DNA of 64,000 bases from Pokkaliibacter sp046614695. Its GTDB lineage: Bacteria; Pseudomonadota; Gammaproteobacteria; Pseudomonadales; Balneatricaceae. The notes under the pieces were generated by a model. It saw only the letters and a program-made list of their open reading frames with translations, had not been told where the DNA came from and did no database searches. Below are positions 48,765 through 57,488 of this stretch, in pieces; the stretch's first letter is position 1, and the number at the start of each line of letters is the position of its first letter. The position numbers and the translations under genes are program-made. Location: NCBI RefSeq assembly GCF_046614695.1, contig NZ_JBKKHQ010000010.1, positions 1-64,000 of the forward strand, read 5' to 3'.

Positions 48765-49013
48765 TCAGCCTCCGGAAACGGGGGGAAAGAAGGCGACTTC
48801 ATCGCCATCGGTCAGGGTTTTGCTGCGTGCAGCCATTTCCTGATTCACCGCGGCGAGCAGACTGGGTGAGGCCAGCACATCATGCCAGGGCTGACCCTGA
48901 CCCTGTAGCTGCTCAAGCAGCCCTTGCACATCCAGCCCTGACTGGTACGGCCACTCAAGATCATCAAGGCCGATACGCTCACGCAGACTGGCAAAAAACA
49001 ATACTTTCAGCAT
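48765..49013 (-). CDS. moaD: Molybdopterin synthase sulfur carrier subunit
   Basis: The 82-residue ubiquitin-fold protein begins MLKVLFFASLRERIG and ends in 'FFPPVSGG', the required C-terminal Gly-Gly that is adenylated by MoeB and carries the thiocarboxylate. The ATG at 49013 is one base after the moaC stop. No moeB gene is present in this window. Confidence 0.95.
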   Translation of the reverse strand: MLKVLFFASLRERIGLDDLEWPYQSGLDVQGLLEQLQGQGQPWHDVLASPSLLAAVNQEMAARSKTLTDGDEVAFFPPVSGG

Positions 49014-49014
49014 C

Positions 49015-49500
49015 TCAGGCTCCCTGCTCAGCTTGCCAGTGGCCGGATTTGCCACCGAGCTTCTCCAGCAACTTGACCTCTTTAATCACCATACCTTTGT
49101 CCACGGCCTTGCACATGTCATAGAGCGTCAGCGCGGCAACACTGGCTGCGGTGAGCGCTTCCATTTCCACACCGGTTTTACCGGCCAGCTTGGCACGCGC
49201 CTGGATCACCACTTCGTTACGCTCAGGGTGCGCCTGAAGCTCGACCTTCACGGATGTGAGCATCAACGGATGACACAGGGGAATAAGTTCCCAGGTACGT
49301 TTAGCTGCCTGAATGCCGGCAATGCGTGCGACGGCAAACACATCTCCTTTGGGGTGTTGCCCATCAACCAGCATCTGCATACAGGCCGCAGACATCACCA
49401 CACTGGCCTGCGCGACCGCCTCGCGGGCAGTTTCATCTTTATGGGTAACATCCACCATGCGGGCATGGCCCTGTGCATCGAGATGAGTAAATTCAGACAT
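49015..49500 (-). CDS. moaC: Cyclic pyranopterin monophosphate synthase
   Basis: The 161-residue protein equals E. coli MoaC in length. 'MVDVTHKDETAREA', 'AKRTWELIPLCHPL' and 'VEMEALTAASVAALTLYDMCKA' are the conserved active-site stretches. It works with MoaA to convert GTP to cyclic pyranopterin. I use the ATG at 49500; a TTG at 49518 only adds six hydrophobic residues. Confidence 0.95.
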   Translation of the reverse strand: MSEFTHLDAQGHARMVDVTHKDETAREAVAQASVVMSAACMQMLVDGQHPKGDVFAVARIAGIQAAKRTWELIPLCHPLMLTSVKVELQAHPERNEVVIQARAKLAGKTGVEMEALTAASVAALTLYDMCKAVDKGMVIKEVKLLEKLGGKSGHWQAEQGA

Positions 49501-49541
49501 GAGAAACAGATTCCACAACTAAAAAATTCGAAGGACAGCGC

Positions 49542-50777
49542 TTAGTCCAGCACACCATGAAACGGCAAATAGGCGACCTTCTGCCCTTTGCTTAGCGTCG
49601 ACCCTGCGGGCACTTCAGCCAGACCATCAGCTCGGGCAACCGCGGAGAGAATGCCTGAGCTTTGCCCACCTGCAGGCACCACTGTTAGCTCACCATCAAC
49701 AAGACGAAGACTGACGCGAACAAACTCGGTCCGCTTACCCGCTTTGGCAACCTCAAAACCCGAGGTGACCTGATAACGCGGGCTGGCCACCTTAAACTGC
49801 CCCATAGAGCGATGCAGAAAGGGCCGTGCCAATAATGCAAAGGTCACCAGCGCTGACGCGGGATTACCCGGCAAGCCGATAAAGGGCGTACTGCCGACCT
49901 TGCCATAGGCAAAAGGTTTACCCGGCTTGATCGCCAGACGCCACATCAGCAGCTCGCCTAGAGACTCTACTGCTGCTTTGACATGATCCTCCTCTCCCAC
50001 CGAAACACCACCAGTGGTCATGATCACATCTGCCGATGCTCTGGCATGTTTAAGCGCCTCGACGGTGGCTTCCAACTGATCAGGAATAATCCCCAGATTC
50101 ACCACCTCACAGCCGAGTGTGCGCAGCAAGCCCTCCAGCATGAAGGCATTGGAGTTATAAATCTGCCCGGCGCCAAGCGGCTCTCCAGGCATCCTGAGCT
50201 CGTCGCCCGTCGAAAAAATCGCCACTTTCAGCTGGGCAAAAACATCCACTTCAGTAATACCAACAGAAGCCAGCACGCCAAGATGCGTAGCCCCCAGGCG
50301 CTCGCCCACTTCGAACAAACGGGAGCCATGGGTGATGTCTTGCCCCTGCCGACGAATATGCTGTCCGGCCTTGAGTGCAGCATCCGCAAAGCGCACTTCA
50401 CCCGTATCAGGATTAACGCTGGCATCTTCCTGCATGATGACGGCATCCGCTCCTGCGGGAATTTCCGCGCCGGTAAAGATGCGCGCCACGCTGCCTGGTT
50501 TAAGTGCTTCAGGCGCACTACCAGCGGGAATACGTGCGGAAACGAGTAAGGATTTTCCCTCAGCAATATCGGCAATCCGCACCGCATAGCCATCCATTGC
50601 GCTGTTATCGGCAGGGGGAACATCGCAGGGGCTCATCACATCATGAGCCAGCACGTGGCCTAATGCCTGCGGCAGACTGACACGTTTCACTGGCGTTACC
50701 GGCTGCGCTTCGGCAAGCAGGATATCCAGCACTTCATCCAGACTTTTCAGCGGTTGGCGAACGCAGGGATCACTCAC
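49542..50777 (-). CDS. moeA: Molybdopterin molybdenumtransferase
   Basis: The protein of about 411 residues (same as E. coli MoeA) has 'PPADNSAMDGYAV', 'ARIFTGAEIPAGADAVI', 'STGDEL', 'TTGGVSVGEED' and the final beta domain. It inserts molybdate into adenylated molybdopterin. I set the start at the GTG at 50777, since GAGGAG lies eight bases upstream; the frame's first GTG at 50786 would overlap that site. Confidence 0.95.
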   Translation of the reverse strand: MSDPCVRQPLKSLDEVLDILLAEAQPVTPVKRVSLPQALGHVLAHDVMSPCDVPPADNSAMDGYAVRIADIAEGKSLLVSARIPAGSAPEALKPGSVARIFTGAEIPAGADAVIMQEDASVNPDTGEVRFADAALKAGQHIRRQGQDITHGSRLFEVGERLGATHLGVLASVGITEVDVFAQLKVAIFSTGDELRMPGEPLGAGQIYNSNAFMLEGLLRTLGCEVVNLGIIPDQLEATVEALKHARASADVIMTTGGVSVGEEDHVKAAVESLGELLMWRLAIKPGKPFAYGKVGSTPFIGLPGNPASALVTFALLARPFLHRSMGQFKVASPRYQVTSGFEVAKAGKRTEFVRVSLRLVDGELTVVPAGGQSSGILSAVARADGLAEVPAGSTLSKGQKVAYLPFHGVLD

Positions 50778-50795
50778 GCAGTTCACTCCTCGTGA

Positions 50796-51311
50796 TTAAT
50801 GAGTCGGTTTGACCATTTCAACAAAATTACAGGGACGATGACGGCTGTCCAGTTGCTCACGAATGATACGATTCCATGCGGTTTTGCAGGCGCCGGTCGA
50901 ACCAGGAACGCAAAATATCAGCGTGCGGTTAGCCACACCGGCCAATGCCCGGGACTGAATCGTCGACGTGCCGATCTCATCAAAGGAAATCTGGCGAAAC
51001 AACTCACCAAAGCCCTCAATGTGCTTGTCAAACAAAGGCGCCATCGCCTCCGGGGTGGAGTCTCGCGCAGTGAAGCCGGTGCCGCCGGTCAGCAATACCG
51101 CGTGAATACCGGCATCGGCAATCCATTGGGAAACCACGGCACGCAACTGGTACACATCATCCTTAACGATGGTTCGGGTCGCGAGCTGATGTCCCGCCTC
51201 TTCCAGCGCGGCCACCAGCGCATCGCCCGAGGTGTCGTTGGCTTCGGTGCGCGTATCAGAGACCGTCAGAACCGCGATGGACAGCGGCGTAAATTCTTTT
51301 GACGCAGACAT
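50796..51311 (-). CDS. moaB: MoaB/MogA-family molybdopterin adenylation protein
   Basis: The 171-residue protein has the MoaB/MogA fold with 'LTVSDTRTEANDTSGD', 'LTGGTGFTARDSTPEA' and 'FCVPGSTGACKTAW'. The 'GTGFTARD' form is MoaB-like. In bacteria this family activates molybdopterin with ATP before molybdenum insertion by MoeA, which is the next gene. Confidence 0.93.
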   Translation of the reverse strand: MSASKEFTPLSIAVLTVSDTRTEANDTSGDALVAALEEAGHQLATRTIVKDDVYQLRAVVSQWIADAGIHAVLLTGGTGFTARDSTPEAMAPLFDKHIEGFGELFRQISFDEIGTSTIQSRALAGVANRTLIFCVPGSTGACKTAWNRIIREQLDSRHRPCNFVEMVKPTH

Positions 51312-51464
51312 GAAGTAACCCCTGCCTTAATTTGAACGGTTATCAATTCAGAGAACATCAGCGCCAGCATGCGGATAAACCACACCCGCCGCCGATGGAA
51401 TAGTATTGCGCAAGTTCGCCTGAAAACGGCGTAAAGCCCAAGCCTGACAGGCGCGCCCGGCAAA

Positions 51465-51490
51465 AACGAAAACCGGGGTCAGCCCCCGGT
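51465..51490 (-). terminator. Hairpin overlapping the moaA stop codon
   Basis: On the minus strand ACCGGGG and CCCCGGT form a 7-bp stem around the moaA stop, followed by TTTTCGTTTTT. The terminator stem therefore includes the last codons of moaA, and separates moaA from moaB. Confidence 0.65.
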
Positions 51491-52492
51491 CATATTCATA
51501 AAGCGCAGTACCTGGGGTTCTTCCGTAAGGGAAAAATGATGCCGCTCGGGCTTGAGCGCCATGGAATCAAGCAGCGCCTGACGCAGTTTCTCCGGCTCAC
51601 CGGGATAGCGACGCAGAATCGCCTTAAGATCCATCGAGTGTTCATTACCCAGACACAGCAGCAATCGGCCTTCCACCGTCACGCGCACACGATTGCAGGT
51701 AGAGCAGAAGTTGTGGCTATGGGGTGAAATAAAGCCCACACGGGTGGCTTCCTCCGGGATGCGGTAATAGCGAGAAGGCCCGCCCGTCGCTTCAGCGGAA
51801 GGAATCAGGGTGTAACGCTCCTGCAAGCGTTCCAGCAGCGCATCATTACCAAGATAGGTGTGCGCCAGATCCCTTGTGCGCACTTCACCCAGAGGCATCT
51901 CTTCGATGTAGCTGATATCGATTTTTCGATCCCGGGCATAATCAAGGAGCGCTTCCAGCTCATCATCATTTCTGCCGCTTTGTACCACGGTGTTGAGTTT
52001 GATGCGCTCAAAGCCTGCAGCACAGGCAGCATCAATACCTTCCAGCACCTGTGAGAGCTTGTCACGGCGGGTCATCTCTTCAAAACGTGCGGGTTGCAGG
52101 GTATCCAGACTGACATTGAGGCGCCTGACTCCCGCTTCTTTCATTTCTTTGGCAAAGCGCGTGAGCTGGGAGCCATTGGTGGTCATGGTGAGTTCATCCA
52201 GCCCCTCGAGGGCGCCGATCTGGCGGATCAGCCACATCACATTGGGGCGAACCAGCGGTTCTCCGCCCGTCAGCCGGATGCGTTTGACGCCCAGACTGAC
52301 AAACTGTCGGGCGACTTCATAAATCTCTTCAAGACTCAGGATCTGCTCACGCTTAAGAAAGGTTGTGTCTTCGTTCATACAATAGACACAGCGAAAATCA
52401 CACCGATCCGTGACTGACAGCCGGACGTAATCCACCTGTCGACCAAAGTTGTCGATAAGGCGATTCGGCGTGGTTTGCGTGTGGGTGCTCAT
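51479..52492 (-). CDS. moaA: GTP 3',8-cyclase (radical SAM)
   Basis: The 337-residue radical SAM enzyme has the first 4Fe-4S motif 'CDFRCVYC' near residue 25, 'RLTGGEPLVRP', 'TMTTNGSQL' and the second cluster cysteines in 'HNFCSTCNRVRVT...LLLCLG'. It starts molybdopterin synthesis from GTP. The motif spacing and lengths match E. coli MoaA. The ATG at 52492 is used. A CGGGGTC/GACCCCG hairpin lies just upstream; it is much too small to be the known Moco riboswitch. Confidence 0.96.
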   Translation of the reverse strand: MSTHTQTTPNRLIDNFGRQVDYVRLSVTDRCDFRCVYCMNEDTTFLKREQILSLEEIYEVARQFVSLGVKRIRLTGGEPLVRPNVMWLIRQIGALEGLDELTMTTNGSQLTRFAKEMKEAGVRRLNVSLDTLQPARFEEMTRRDKLSQVLEGIDAACAAGFERIKLNTVVQSGRNDDELEALLDYARDRKIDISYIEEMPLGEVRTRDLAHTYLGNDALLERLQERYTLIPSAEATGGPSRYYRIPEEATRVGFISPHSHNFCSTCNRVRVTVEGRLLLCLGNEHSMDLKAILRRYPGEPEKLRQALLDSMALKPERHHFSLTEEPQVLRFMNMTGG

Positions 52493-52518
52493 CAATTCTT
52501 CTCAGTGCGTGCGCATAA

Positions 52519-52541
52519 CGGGGTCAACATCACCGACCCCG
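52519..52541. promoter_or_regulatory. Hairpin in the mobB-moaA gap
   Basis: CGGGGTC and GACCCCG pair perfectly over 7 bp around a 9-base loop, 27-49 bases before the moaA ATG. It lacks a T-run, so it is not a clear terminator; it may act on the leader or be an RNA-processing site. Confidence 0.4.
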
Positions 52542-52555
52542 GACAGATAGTACCT

Positions 52556-53086
52556 TTAAGGCTGACTCTGTGCTTTCTGGTAGTCGGCGTACTGCTTTTC
52601 AACAAAACGGGCAATACTGGCAGCATCGTTGATATCGAGCTGCGGCAAAGTGATTTCATCACTCTGGCAATTCCAGGCCAGCGCTATCACCGCAGGGTCA
52701 GAGACAAACAGGAAAGGATGACCAAGCTCTGTGCGGTGCAGTTCGATCTTGGGCCAGTCGCTGTAGCGGTAACCCTCCACCAGTACCATGTCCAACTGCG
52801 CAGTATTAAGGAGCGCCAGCTGGGAGCGAAGATCATTATCCGCAAAAGGCTGTTCATGAAAAACAACAGAGCGTTGAGGGGTGACCAGAATACCCTGAAC
52901 CGCTCCGGCCTTGCGCAGGCGATAGCTGTCCTTGCCGGGTTTATCCAGTTCCAGGTCATGGTGGGAGTGCTTGATCACCCCCACCCGATAGTTCGCTTGC
53001 GCCAGATGGCCAACCACTTGCTCAAGCAACGTGGTTTTACCTGTACCGCTGAAGGCGGCAAATACCAGGGTAAATGGCTGAGACAC
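52556..53086 (-). CDS. mobB: Molybdopterin-guanine dinucleotide biosynthesis protein B
   Basis: The 176-residue P-loop GTPase has 'FSGTGKTTLLEQVV' as Walker A, then 'GVIKHSHHDLELD' and 'VLVEGYRYSDWPKIELHR', all typical of MobB. It assists MobA in making the guanine-dinucleotide form of Moco. AGGAG precedes the ATG. MobA itself is not in this window. Confidence 0.93.
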   Translation of the reverse strand: MSQPFTLVFAAFSGTGKTTLLEQVVGHLAQANYRVGVIKHSHHDLELDKPGKDSYRLRKAGAVQGILVTPQRSVVFHEQPFADNDLRSQLALLNTAQLDMVLVEGYRYSDWPKIELHRTELGHPFLFVSDPAVIALAWNCQSDEITLPQLDINDAASIARFVEKQYADYQKAQSQP

Positions 53087-53124
53087 GGAAAGCTCCTGCG
53101 CATCCGAAGATTGAATAACAACGA

Positions 53125-53667
53125 TCAGGGCGCGCTGTGGTTGAGCAAATCGTTGAGGTAGTTCATACCTTCCGGCCAGTCGCCCAAGCCACTTTCGCCA
53201 TTGATATGACCCGCCTCACCCAGATCCACAAAACTGCTGCCCCAGGCCAGTGCCATTTCATTGGCAAACGCCATATCGCCCCAAGGATCGTTCTGGCTGG
53301 CGATGATAGTGGTCGGGAAGGGTAAAAGGCTATGAGGTAATGGGGAAAAGTCCGGTGCAATACGTTTAAGCGCCGGTAATTCAGGATCTGGTAAAGCCAC
53401 CAGGAGTGCGCCCCGCAGCGGCCTACCAATGGTGACAGCCCAATGGGCCAGCGTCAGGCAGCCCAGACTATGGGCCACAACAATGGTATCCGAGGCATCC
53501 TCAGGCAGGCTGGCATCCAGCTGCTGTACCCAGACATCACGCTTGGGATGATCCCAGTCCTGCTGTTTTACTCGCACCCAGTCAGGATAAATGTCCAGCC
53601 AGCGACTTTGCCAGTGGGCCTTGTCAGAGTCTCCCAAACCGGGATGGATAAAAACCTCATGATGCAC
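53125..53667 (-). CDS. RBBP9/YdeN-family alpha/beta hydrolase
   Basis: The 180-residue minimal alpha/beta hydrolase has 'FIHPGLGDSDKAHWQSRW', 'VVAHSLGCL' with the nucleophile Ser, 'SQNDPWG' with the acid, and 'GEAGHINGES' with the catalytic His. These are marks of the RBBP9/YdeN serine hydrolases. The GTG start at 53667 has AAGGAGG upstream. It lies 38 bases before mobB on the same strand and may head the transcript; the substrate is unknown. Confidence 0.85.
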   Translation of the reverse strand: MHHEVFIHPGLGDSDKAHWQSRWLDIYPDWVRVKQQDWDHPKRDVWVQQLDASLPEDASDTIVVAHSLGCLTLAHWAVTIGRPLRGALLVALPDPELPALKRIAPDFSPLPHSLLPFPTTIIASQNDPWGDMAFANEMALAWGSSFVDLGEAGHINGESGLGDWPEGMNYLNDLLNHSAP

Positions 53668-53876
53668 GGCACCCTCCTTTCATATCGTCATAAACTCAGC
53701 CAGTGATTACCTCACAGCGCACGCATCAGTATTTCGATACGGCTTAAATGGCAGGTAATTTGGCAAGGCGGTTATGCAACATATATGACCGGCGGGAACA
53801 AAATTGCAAGCCAATCAAGGACAAAGACTCAGGCGACGTAGCAGAAAAATCGAAAAAATGAAGCGAAAAACAACGA

Positions 53877-54323
53877 CTAGCGCACCCGTCCTCGCATGGC
53901 CTTGGTATCACTTCGACGCTTTTTATTATCCAGTCGTTTGCGCTTCTGGCTGTTGCTTGGACGTGTCGCCCGACGAACGGGGGGCTTGTACAAAGCCTGA
54001 CTCATCAACTCCTGAAGTCGCTCCAAGGCATCTTCCCGGTTCATGGCCTGACTTCGAAAACGCTGCGCCTTAATATGAACGATGCCATCCGCAGTGATAC
54101 GCTCATCGGCGTACTTGAGAACACGTTCGAGGGCGAACTCAGGCCAACCCGCATGATGCAGATTGGCCCGAAGGTAGATCGCCGTGGACGTTTTATTGAC
54201 GTGCTGACCGCCCGCCCCCTGGGCCCGAATCGCGCTGATATCAATGCAACTCATGGGCAAAACCAAACCAAGATTTACCGGAATGGCTTGTGCAGCAGAC
54301 AGGGAAAAACGGGAATCACTCAC
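53877..54323 (-). CDS. arfB: Alternative ribosome-rescue factor ArfB (YaeJ)
   Basis: The 148-residue protein has 'AIRAQGAGGQHVNKTSTAI' with the hydrolytic GGQ motif, 'KAQRFRSQAMNREDAL', and a basic unstructured tail ('RPSNSQKRKRLDNKKRRS') that enters the empty mRNA channel. It frees peptides from stalled ribosomes that lack a stop codon. The GTG at 54323 overlaps the end of the DUF2288 gene by eight bases, so translation is probably coupled. The N-terminus is longer than in E. coli and a shorter start is possible. Confidence 0.9.
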   Translation of the reverse strand: MSDSRFSLSAAQAIPVNLGLVLPMSCIDISAIRAQGAGGQHVNKTSTAIYLRANLHHAGWPEFALERVLKYADERITADGIVHIKAQRFRSQAMNREDALERLQELMSQALYKPPVRRATRPSNSQKRKRLDNKKRRSDTKAMRGRVR

Positions 54324-54651
54324 CCTTGAACTGCACCAATACCCAGGGTTTCACAACCACAGCCCAGAGTTCTGCATTACTCTCGGCCCATTGCGCGGCT
54401 TCACTGTCCGGCAAGGCTTCCACCACCTTGGCGTCCATCCAGCCTTTTAACGTGGCAGCATCGTCCTGGCTCATGGCCAGAGCGACATCCACCAAATCGA
54501 CACCCGAAGCGACCCGAATCAAATGGCCAGTGGCAAAAAAGCGTTCGACTTCTTTCCAGGCCAGTGATGCGGTTTCCAGATTGATCTTGTGGCGCAGCAG
54601 CTCTGGATCATTGGTTGCCAGTTCAGCGTCCAGCGATTGTTCAATACTCAT
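54316..54651 (-). CDS. DUF2288 family protein
   Basis: The 111-residue acidic protein contains the DUF2288 core 'INLETASLAWKEVERFFATG' and 'VDLVDVALAMSQDD'. The family occurs in proteobacteria and cyanobacteria without known function. AAGGA precedes the ATG. It lies between a lipoprotein gene (8-base gap) and arfB (8-base overlap), so the three appear to be one operon. Confidence 0.8.
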   Translation of the reverse strand: MSIEQSLDAELATNDPELLRHKINLETASLAWKEVERFFATGHLIRVASGVDLVDVALAMSQDDAATLKGWMDAKVVEALPDSEAAQWAESNAELWAVVVKPWVLVQFKGE

Positions 54652-54659
54652 AACAGTCC

Positions 54660-55367
54660 TTAACGTTTAGCCGGGGTAAAAGCATCCAGACTAAAGGTTG
54701 TGACGCCACCACTGGCGGTCATCAGCTGACGACGAATCAGTCCGACATTGCGGGCATAGTCATCATCACGCACTTCCTGAGGAGTCACCTGCAAGCTGTA
54801 GCTGACACAATCAAAGCTGCCAGCGCCCACCTTCACCGGTTGGGAGCAGCGTTCCGCCTGCATAAAGCCGCCCTCAGTAACATAGCGCTGACGATCAGAA
54901 GCAACCGGGCGCAGGAACTCCTGAGTACGTGGATTCACTTCTGTAATCGCCGACTGATCGTAATAATCCACCGCTTCAAGCAGGCGGTCATCATCCTGAG
55001 TCAGCCAGTGGATATGGCCATCAAAGGTATAGCGATACCAAGGAGTCCCTTCAATCACCTGAATGGCATCAACCTGTGCGGTGGCCACCCGGGCGGGATT
55101 GGTCACGGAATAAGTCCAGCGATTACCCACTGCCAATGGCAACCAGCCCTGCTGAGTCAGGGACAGTGTCGCCGGATCATTAAGTACAGGTTTAATGGGC
55201 GAGGAAGGAGTCCAGTGATCCTCTGGCGCGGCAGTAGTGCCAGACGTACCGGCTACAGCGGTTGAGGTCGAGGAAGACTGCCCCGGAAAGCCTGACAGCA
55301 TATCTGACTTGAGGTTACACCCCGCCAGCAAAGTAATAACGCCCAACAGAGCGACGTGTTTATACAT
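54660..55367 (-). CDS. Predicted lipoprotein of unknown function
   Basis: The protein of about 235 residues has a lipobox (LLAGC) after MYKHVALLGVIT, a Ser/Thr/Ala linker (about 25-50) and a globular part with 'GWLPLAVGNRWTYSVTNP', 'WYRYTFDGHIHWL' and one further Cys pair region ('ERCSQPV', 'SFDCVSY') that could form a disulfide. 'W.PL.VGN.WTY' openings occur in several envelope proteins of unknown function. GAGG lies eight bases before the ATG at 55367. It heads a small operon with DUF2288 and arfB. Confidence 0.65.
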   Translation of the reverse strand: MYKHVALLGVITLLAGCNLKSDMLSGFPGQSSSTSTAVAGTSGTTAAPEDHWTPSSPIKPVLNDPATLSLTQQGWLPLAVGNRWTYSVTNPARVATAQVDAIQVIEGTPWYRYTFDGHIHWLTQDDDRLLEAVDYYDQSAITEVNPRTQEFLRPVASDRQRYVTEGGFMQAERCSQPVKVGAGSFDCVSYSLQVTPQEVRDDDYARNVGLIRRQLMTASGGVTTFSLDAFTPAKR

Positions 55368-55798
55368 GGCATGCGCCTCGTTGCAGTGCGCTGAAATCCC
55401 AGCCCGAATAATGGGCAACTCTCAAAGGGCGCCATCTTAGCACAATCATGACTGATCTCAGCTTTTCCAATCAGCCCGTCGACCTCGGCTCAGCGCGGGA
55501 ACCAGTCGCTGAAAAGCGCTACCTATAGATGCCTTAACAGGGTTTAACAGCGGCTGCCATGGATGGGTCAGCACACCGTTAGCTTGTCGCCATAGGAATC
55601 CTGACCGTCGCCATTACGAAACCGGCAAAAGTTAGAATTTCAAACGTTACCCAAGCCTCTTTATCAGGCCAACTTGAGCGGCATGACACATTACTCTACC
55701 CTGTCGCCACTTCATTGAGGCGGGTTCTGGAAGAAGGCCTCACGGCGGCAGTCGCGCATATCGGCCGCAAGCAGTAATAACAATGACAGGAATACAGC
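55368..55798. other. Divergent intergenic region
   Basis: About 430 bases hold the promoters of the minus-strand lipoprotein and the plus-strand SH3 lipoprotein. I see no clear gene, repeat or consensus promoter. Confidence 0.4.
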
Positions 55799-57106
55799 AT
55801 GCTCAAGGGTTCGGTCTCGGGGATATCGATCGCAGGGGTGGTGTTACTCAGTCTGGTACTGGCCGGGTGTAAGGCGAACCCTCCCAAACCGACCGGTGAC
55901 GCCAACAACGCCGATCTCGTCAATCATGATGAAGAAACCGGCCTCTCGACATTGCGTCGTCAGAACTATCCGGATGTCGCAGATACAGCGCCAGAGTTCG
56001 CGCCTTTTGTGCTCGGTAGCACCTATGGCCAGACCGCAGAGCTGACTCTGAACCTTCTCAATGCGGACTACCAGAAAGGCCGGCTGGGTGAGATTCTGGG
56101 CCAGAGCAGTTTTGCAGATCACTATTCCCTGTCGCTTAAAACGCTGCAGGTTCTGACGCAGAACAAACCTGCTTACTGGCAGAATGCCCGTAAAACCGCC
56201 AGCATTTCGATTGAGCATCTGTTGGATAAAAGCTATCCGGCCACCGCCACCCTTCGCTACGTGAAAAGTATTCAGCCCGTCAGCTCACTGATGATGGACA
56301 ACATGCCCTACTGGGTTAAGTCCGCTGAAGGCGTTAACTTGCGCACCGCGCCTTCGCTGGACTCAAAAGTTATCTCCACACTACGTATGGGCACCAGCTT
56401 TGATGTGCTAGGGGAAACATCCGATAACTGGCTGGCCGTCAGCCGTCAGGGAGTGCTTCTCGGCTATGTGTCCGCAGACTTTGCCCAGCGCATGTATTAC
56501 CCGATGTCAGGCTCCGAAACTGACCTTAATAGCCTTGGCGGCCCTCTCACGAAAACCCAGCGCAGTGCCTTTGAGCTGCAGCAAGGTGACATTCTTGAAA
56601 CTGCGGTCAATCTGAATATTCGCTGCCAGTTACTGGAATATGGCATCAAGACCCCTACGGTGCGTCGCATTGACCACCTTCGCCTGTGCCAGAACGCCAT
56701 GGGTGCCTGGCACATGCAGGAAATACCTGACACAGGCTCTACTGTTCAGGCAGACACCGCGTCTGTATCAACGCCCGCTATCGACTCAGCAACAACTGAA
56801 AAAGCGCCATCGATTAAAGCTGAGCCAAAGGAGAAACCCGCAGAGAGCAAAGCACCCGTAGCCACAGAAACCGCGAACTCAGCGGCAGACCTAACTGAGG
56901 CTCCCAAGGTTGAAGTGCAGGCAGCGCCCGAACCTGAATCAGACAAAACAACAGCCTCAGAGACTTCCACGACACCTCCTGAGACAACAGCGAGTACGCA
57001 AACAACCGAAGATGGCGTGTTGGCCCCCGAGGTGAAAACCAGGGTACTAAAGACGGATGATGCTTCAAAAACAGCCATGCCTTCCTCGACGGAGGAGTCG
57101 CGCTAG
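55799..57106 (+). CDS. SH3-domain lipoprotein with low-complexity tail
   Basis: The 435-residue protein has a lipobox (LVLAGC) near residue 24 and a helical region (about 35-165). A bacterial SH3 domain follows (about 176-235: 'PYWVKSAEGVNLRTAPSLDSKVISTL', 'GETSDNWLAVSRQGVLLGYV'), then a short module with Cys-x-Leu-x-Tyr and a later Cys-Gln...Gly-x-Trp like the C-terminus of 17-kDa surface antigens. The last 125 residues are Thr/Ala/Glu/Pro/Ser-rich and disordered. SH3b domains often bind peptidoglycan. It is paralogous to the next gene, which lacks the tail. Confidence 0.75.
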   Translation: MLKGSVSGISIAGVVLLSLVLAGCKANPPKPTGDANNADLVNHDEETGLSTLRRQNYPDVADTAPEFAPFVLGSTYGQTAELTLNLLNADYQKGRLGEILGQSSFADHYSLSLKTLQVLTQNKPAYWQNARKTASISIEHLLDKSYPATATLRYVKSIQPVSSLMMDNMPYWVKSAEGVNLRTAPSLDSKVISTLRMGTSFDVLGETSDNWLAVSRQGVLLGYVSADFAQRMYYPMSGSETDLNSLGGPLTKTQRSAFELQQGDILETAVNLNIRCQLLEYGIKTPTVRRIDHLRLCQNAMGAWHMQEIPDTGSTVQADTASVSTPAIDSATTEKAPSIKAEPKEKPAESKAPVATETANSAADLTEAPKVEVQAAPEPESDKTTASETSTTPPETTASTQTTEDGVLAPEVKTRVLKTDDASKTAMPSSTEESR

Positions 57107-57144
57107 CTGGCTCGTTAACACTTGTTAAAAAATGCAGTTACACA

Positions 57145-57172
57145 GAAAGCCCGGCTAACGTCGGGCTTTCTT
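57145..57172 (+). terminator. Terminator after the first SH3 lipoprotein
   Basis: GAAAGCCCG and CGGGCTTTC pair over 9 bp with an 8-base loop. The T-run is short, so it may be leaky. Confidence 0.6.
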
Positions 57173-57375
57173 GCATCTATATCAAGGTGTTGCTGCCTTC
57201 AGGAGCTTAGACCCACCCCAAGGAGTCATTTGTTGCTTTGGAGCGTCAATCGAGGACAAATCCAACCTATTGAAGCTCTGCCATATCGCAAACGACTTTA
57301 AATCTCTGTCGCGATGTATTTCCAAAGCAGGAGTTTTTCTGACAAAGCTGTAACAAAATATTTACTTACAACTCC

Positions 57376-57403
57376 TTAAAGAAAATGCCGTTTTTGGTAC
57401 AAT
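57376..57403 (+). promoter_or_regulatory. Promoter of the second SH3 lipoprotein
   Basis: TTAAAG (57376-57381) and TACAAT (57398-57403) are 16 bases apart, and the -10 is extended by TGG (TGGTACAAT). The leader would be about 80 bases. The rest of the 57107-57488 gap holds no gene. Confidence 0.55.
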
Positions 57404-57488
57404 TCGCGCTCAATTTTTAACAGAACGCATTAAGTGGTCTGTTTTTTCGCTCATCACCTGAAGCGCCTACATCACAAAGGAGTGGTTG

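Noticed and set aside
52496..52555. Moco riboswitch upstream of moaA
   Set aside because: The gap is only about 60 bases with one 7-bp hairpin; the known Moco RNA is more than twice as long and multi-stemmed.
54185..54254. Shorter ArfB start at an internal ATG
   Set aside because: It would remove residues that correspond to the N-terminal strand of E. coli ArfB; the overlapping GTG fits better.
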